Positions 63,749 through 64,000 of a stretch of DNA of 64,000 bases are shown here, in pieces. Source of the DNA: Planococcus sp. CP5-4_YE (GTDB lineage: Bacteria > Bacillota > Bacilli > Bacillales_A > Planococcaceae). How positions within the stretch are numbered: the stretch's first letter is position 1; every line of letters begins with the position of its first letter. The stretch is from the NCBI RefSeq assembly GCF_019042655.1, contig NZ_JAHPZO010000001.1, positions 186,001-250,000 on the forward strand, read 5' to 3'. Made by a program: the position numbers and the translations under genes. A model generated the notes under the pieces. The model searched no databases, was not told the origin of the DNA, and saw nothing but the letters and a program-made list of their open reading frames with translations.

Positions 63749-64000
63749 TTAGTATTCCATGATGATCGGAATGATCATCGGACGTCGCTTCGTTTGCTGG
63801 TACAGATAAGAATTCAGCGTATCGCGGATTTCCTGTTTGATGTTGTTCCATTCGAATGCATCGCGCATCACGTATTTATCGACGACTTTGCGCACCAATT
63901 GACTCGACTCATCAAGCAATTGTTCCGATTCGCGAACGTAGACAAACCCTCTGGAAATGATCTCAGGCCCTGAAGCAATACGTTTCTCTTTGCGGTTCAA
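63749..64000 (-). CDS. rnjB: Ribonuclease J C-terminus (partial)
   Basis: Last 83 residues of an RNase J protein; the rest lies outside the window. Recognised by [20 protein letters not shown] and the C-terminal domain ([35 protein letters not shown] by parts). The match to RnjB over RnjA rests on the position next to the SpoIIIE gene, as in B. subtilis. It processes and degrades RNA from the 5' end. Confidence 0.9.
   Translation of the reverse strand: MNRKEKRIASGPEIISRGFVYVRESEQLLDESSQLVRKVVDKYVMRDAFEWNNIKQEIRDTLNSYLYQQTKRRPMIIPIIMEY

Overview
The window is a chromosomal stretch of a low-to-moderate G+C Gram-positive bacterium of the Bacillales. Nearly every gene has a clear Bacillus subtilis counterpart in the same local order, but sporulation genes that sit in these clusters in B. 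subtilis (recalled from its published map) are missing at several points. That fits a non-sporulating Planococcaceae such as Planococcus or Planomicrobium; the genus is an inference. Most genes lie on the minus strand. I see no rRNA, tRNA, CRISPR array, prophage or intact insertion sequence.

Layout, 1-12 kb: ribU (cut by the window edge) under an FMN riboswitch; rsiX and sigX; resE-resD; resC-resB-resA (cytochrome c maturation and redox signalling); rluB; scpB-scpA (condensin partners); a DUF309 gene; ribT. 12-18 kb: lysA with a translationally coupled 34-residue membrane microprotein, pdp, deoB, xerD, fur, nudF. 18-26 kb: an aldo-keto reductase, an orphan 139-residue gene, a flotillin with a small membrane protein, a 47-residue membrane ORF, a yqkE-like gene, a divergent thiolase/HMG-CoA lyase pair, a yqkD-like hydrolase and yneF. 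26-31.4 kb: a membrane-anchored PstS-like protein, tkt, and the SOS-controlled ynzC-yneB-yneA operon divergent from lexA. 31.5-36 kb: two hypothetical proteins, an intergenic repeat bounded by a duplicated terminator, glnA-glnR with two operators, and ynbB. 36-44 kb: a UPF0126 channel, a rhodanese, hfq, miaA, a lysophospholipase-like gene, mutL, mutS, ricA. 44-55 kb: ymdB, rny, recA, cinA, pgsA, rodZ, ymfK, ymfI, ymfH, ymfF. 55-64 kb: the nupNOPQ nucleoside ABC transporter, its GntR neighbour ymfC, an FtsK/SpoIIIE translocase, and the end of an RNase J gene.

The visible control circuits are an FMN riboswitch with terminator, three LexA boxes between yneA and lexA plus one before recA, two GlnR/TnrA sites before glnR, a Fur/PerR-like palindrome before fur, and a dyad before ymfC. 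Transcription units are well separated by intrinsic terminators. Most of the window is housekeeping DNA. The least explained items are the 139-residue orphan gene with its odd upstream region, the lysA-coupled microprotein, the PstS-like receptor without a transporter, and the terminator duplication beside glnA. I did not find a convincing multi-gene novel system.
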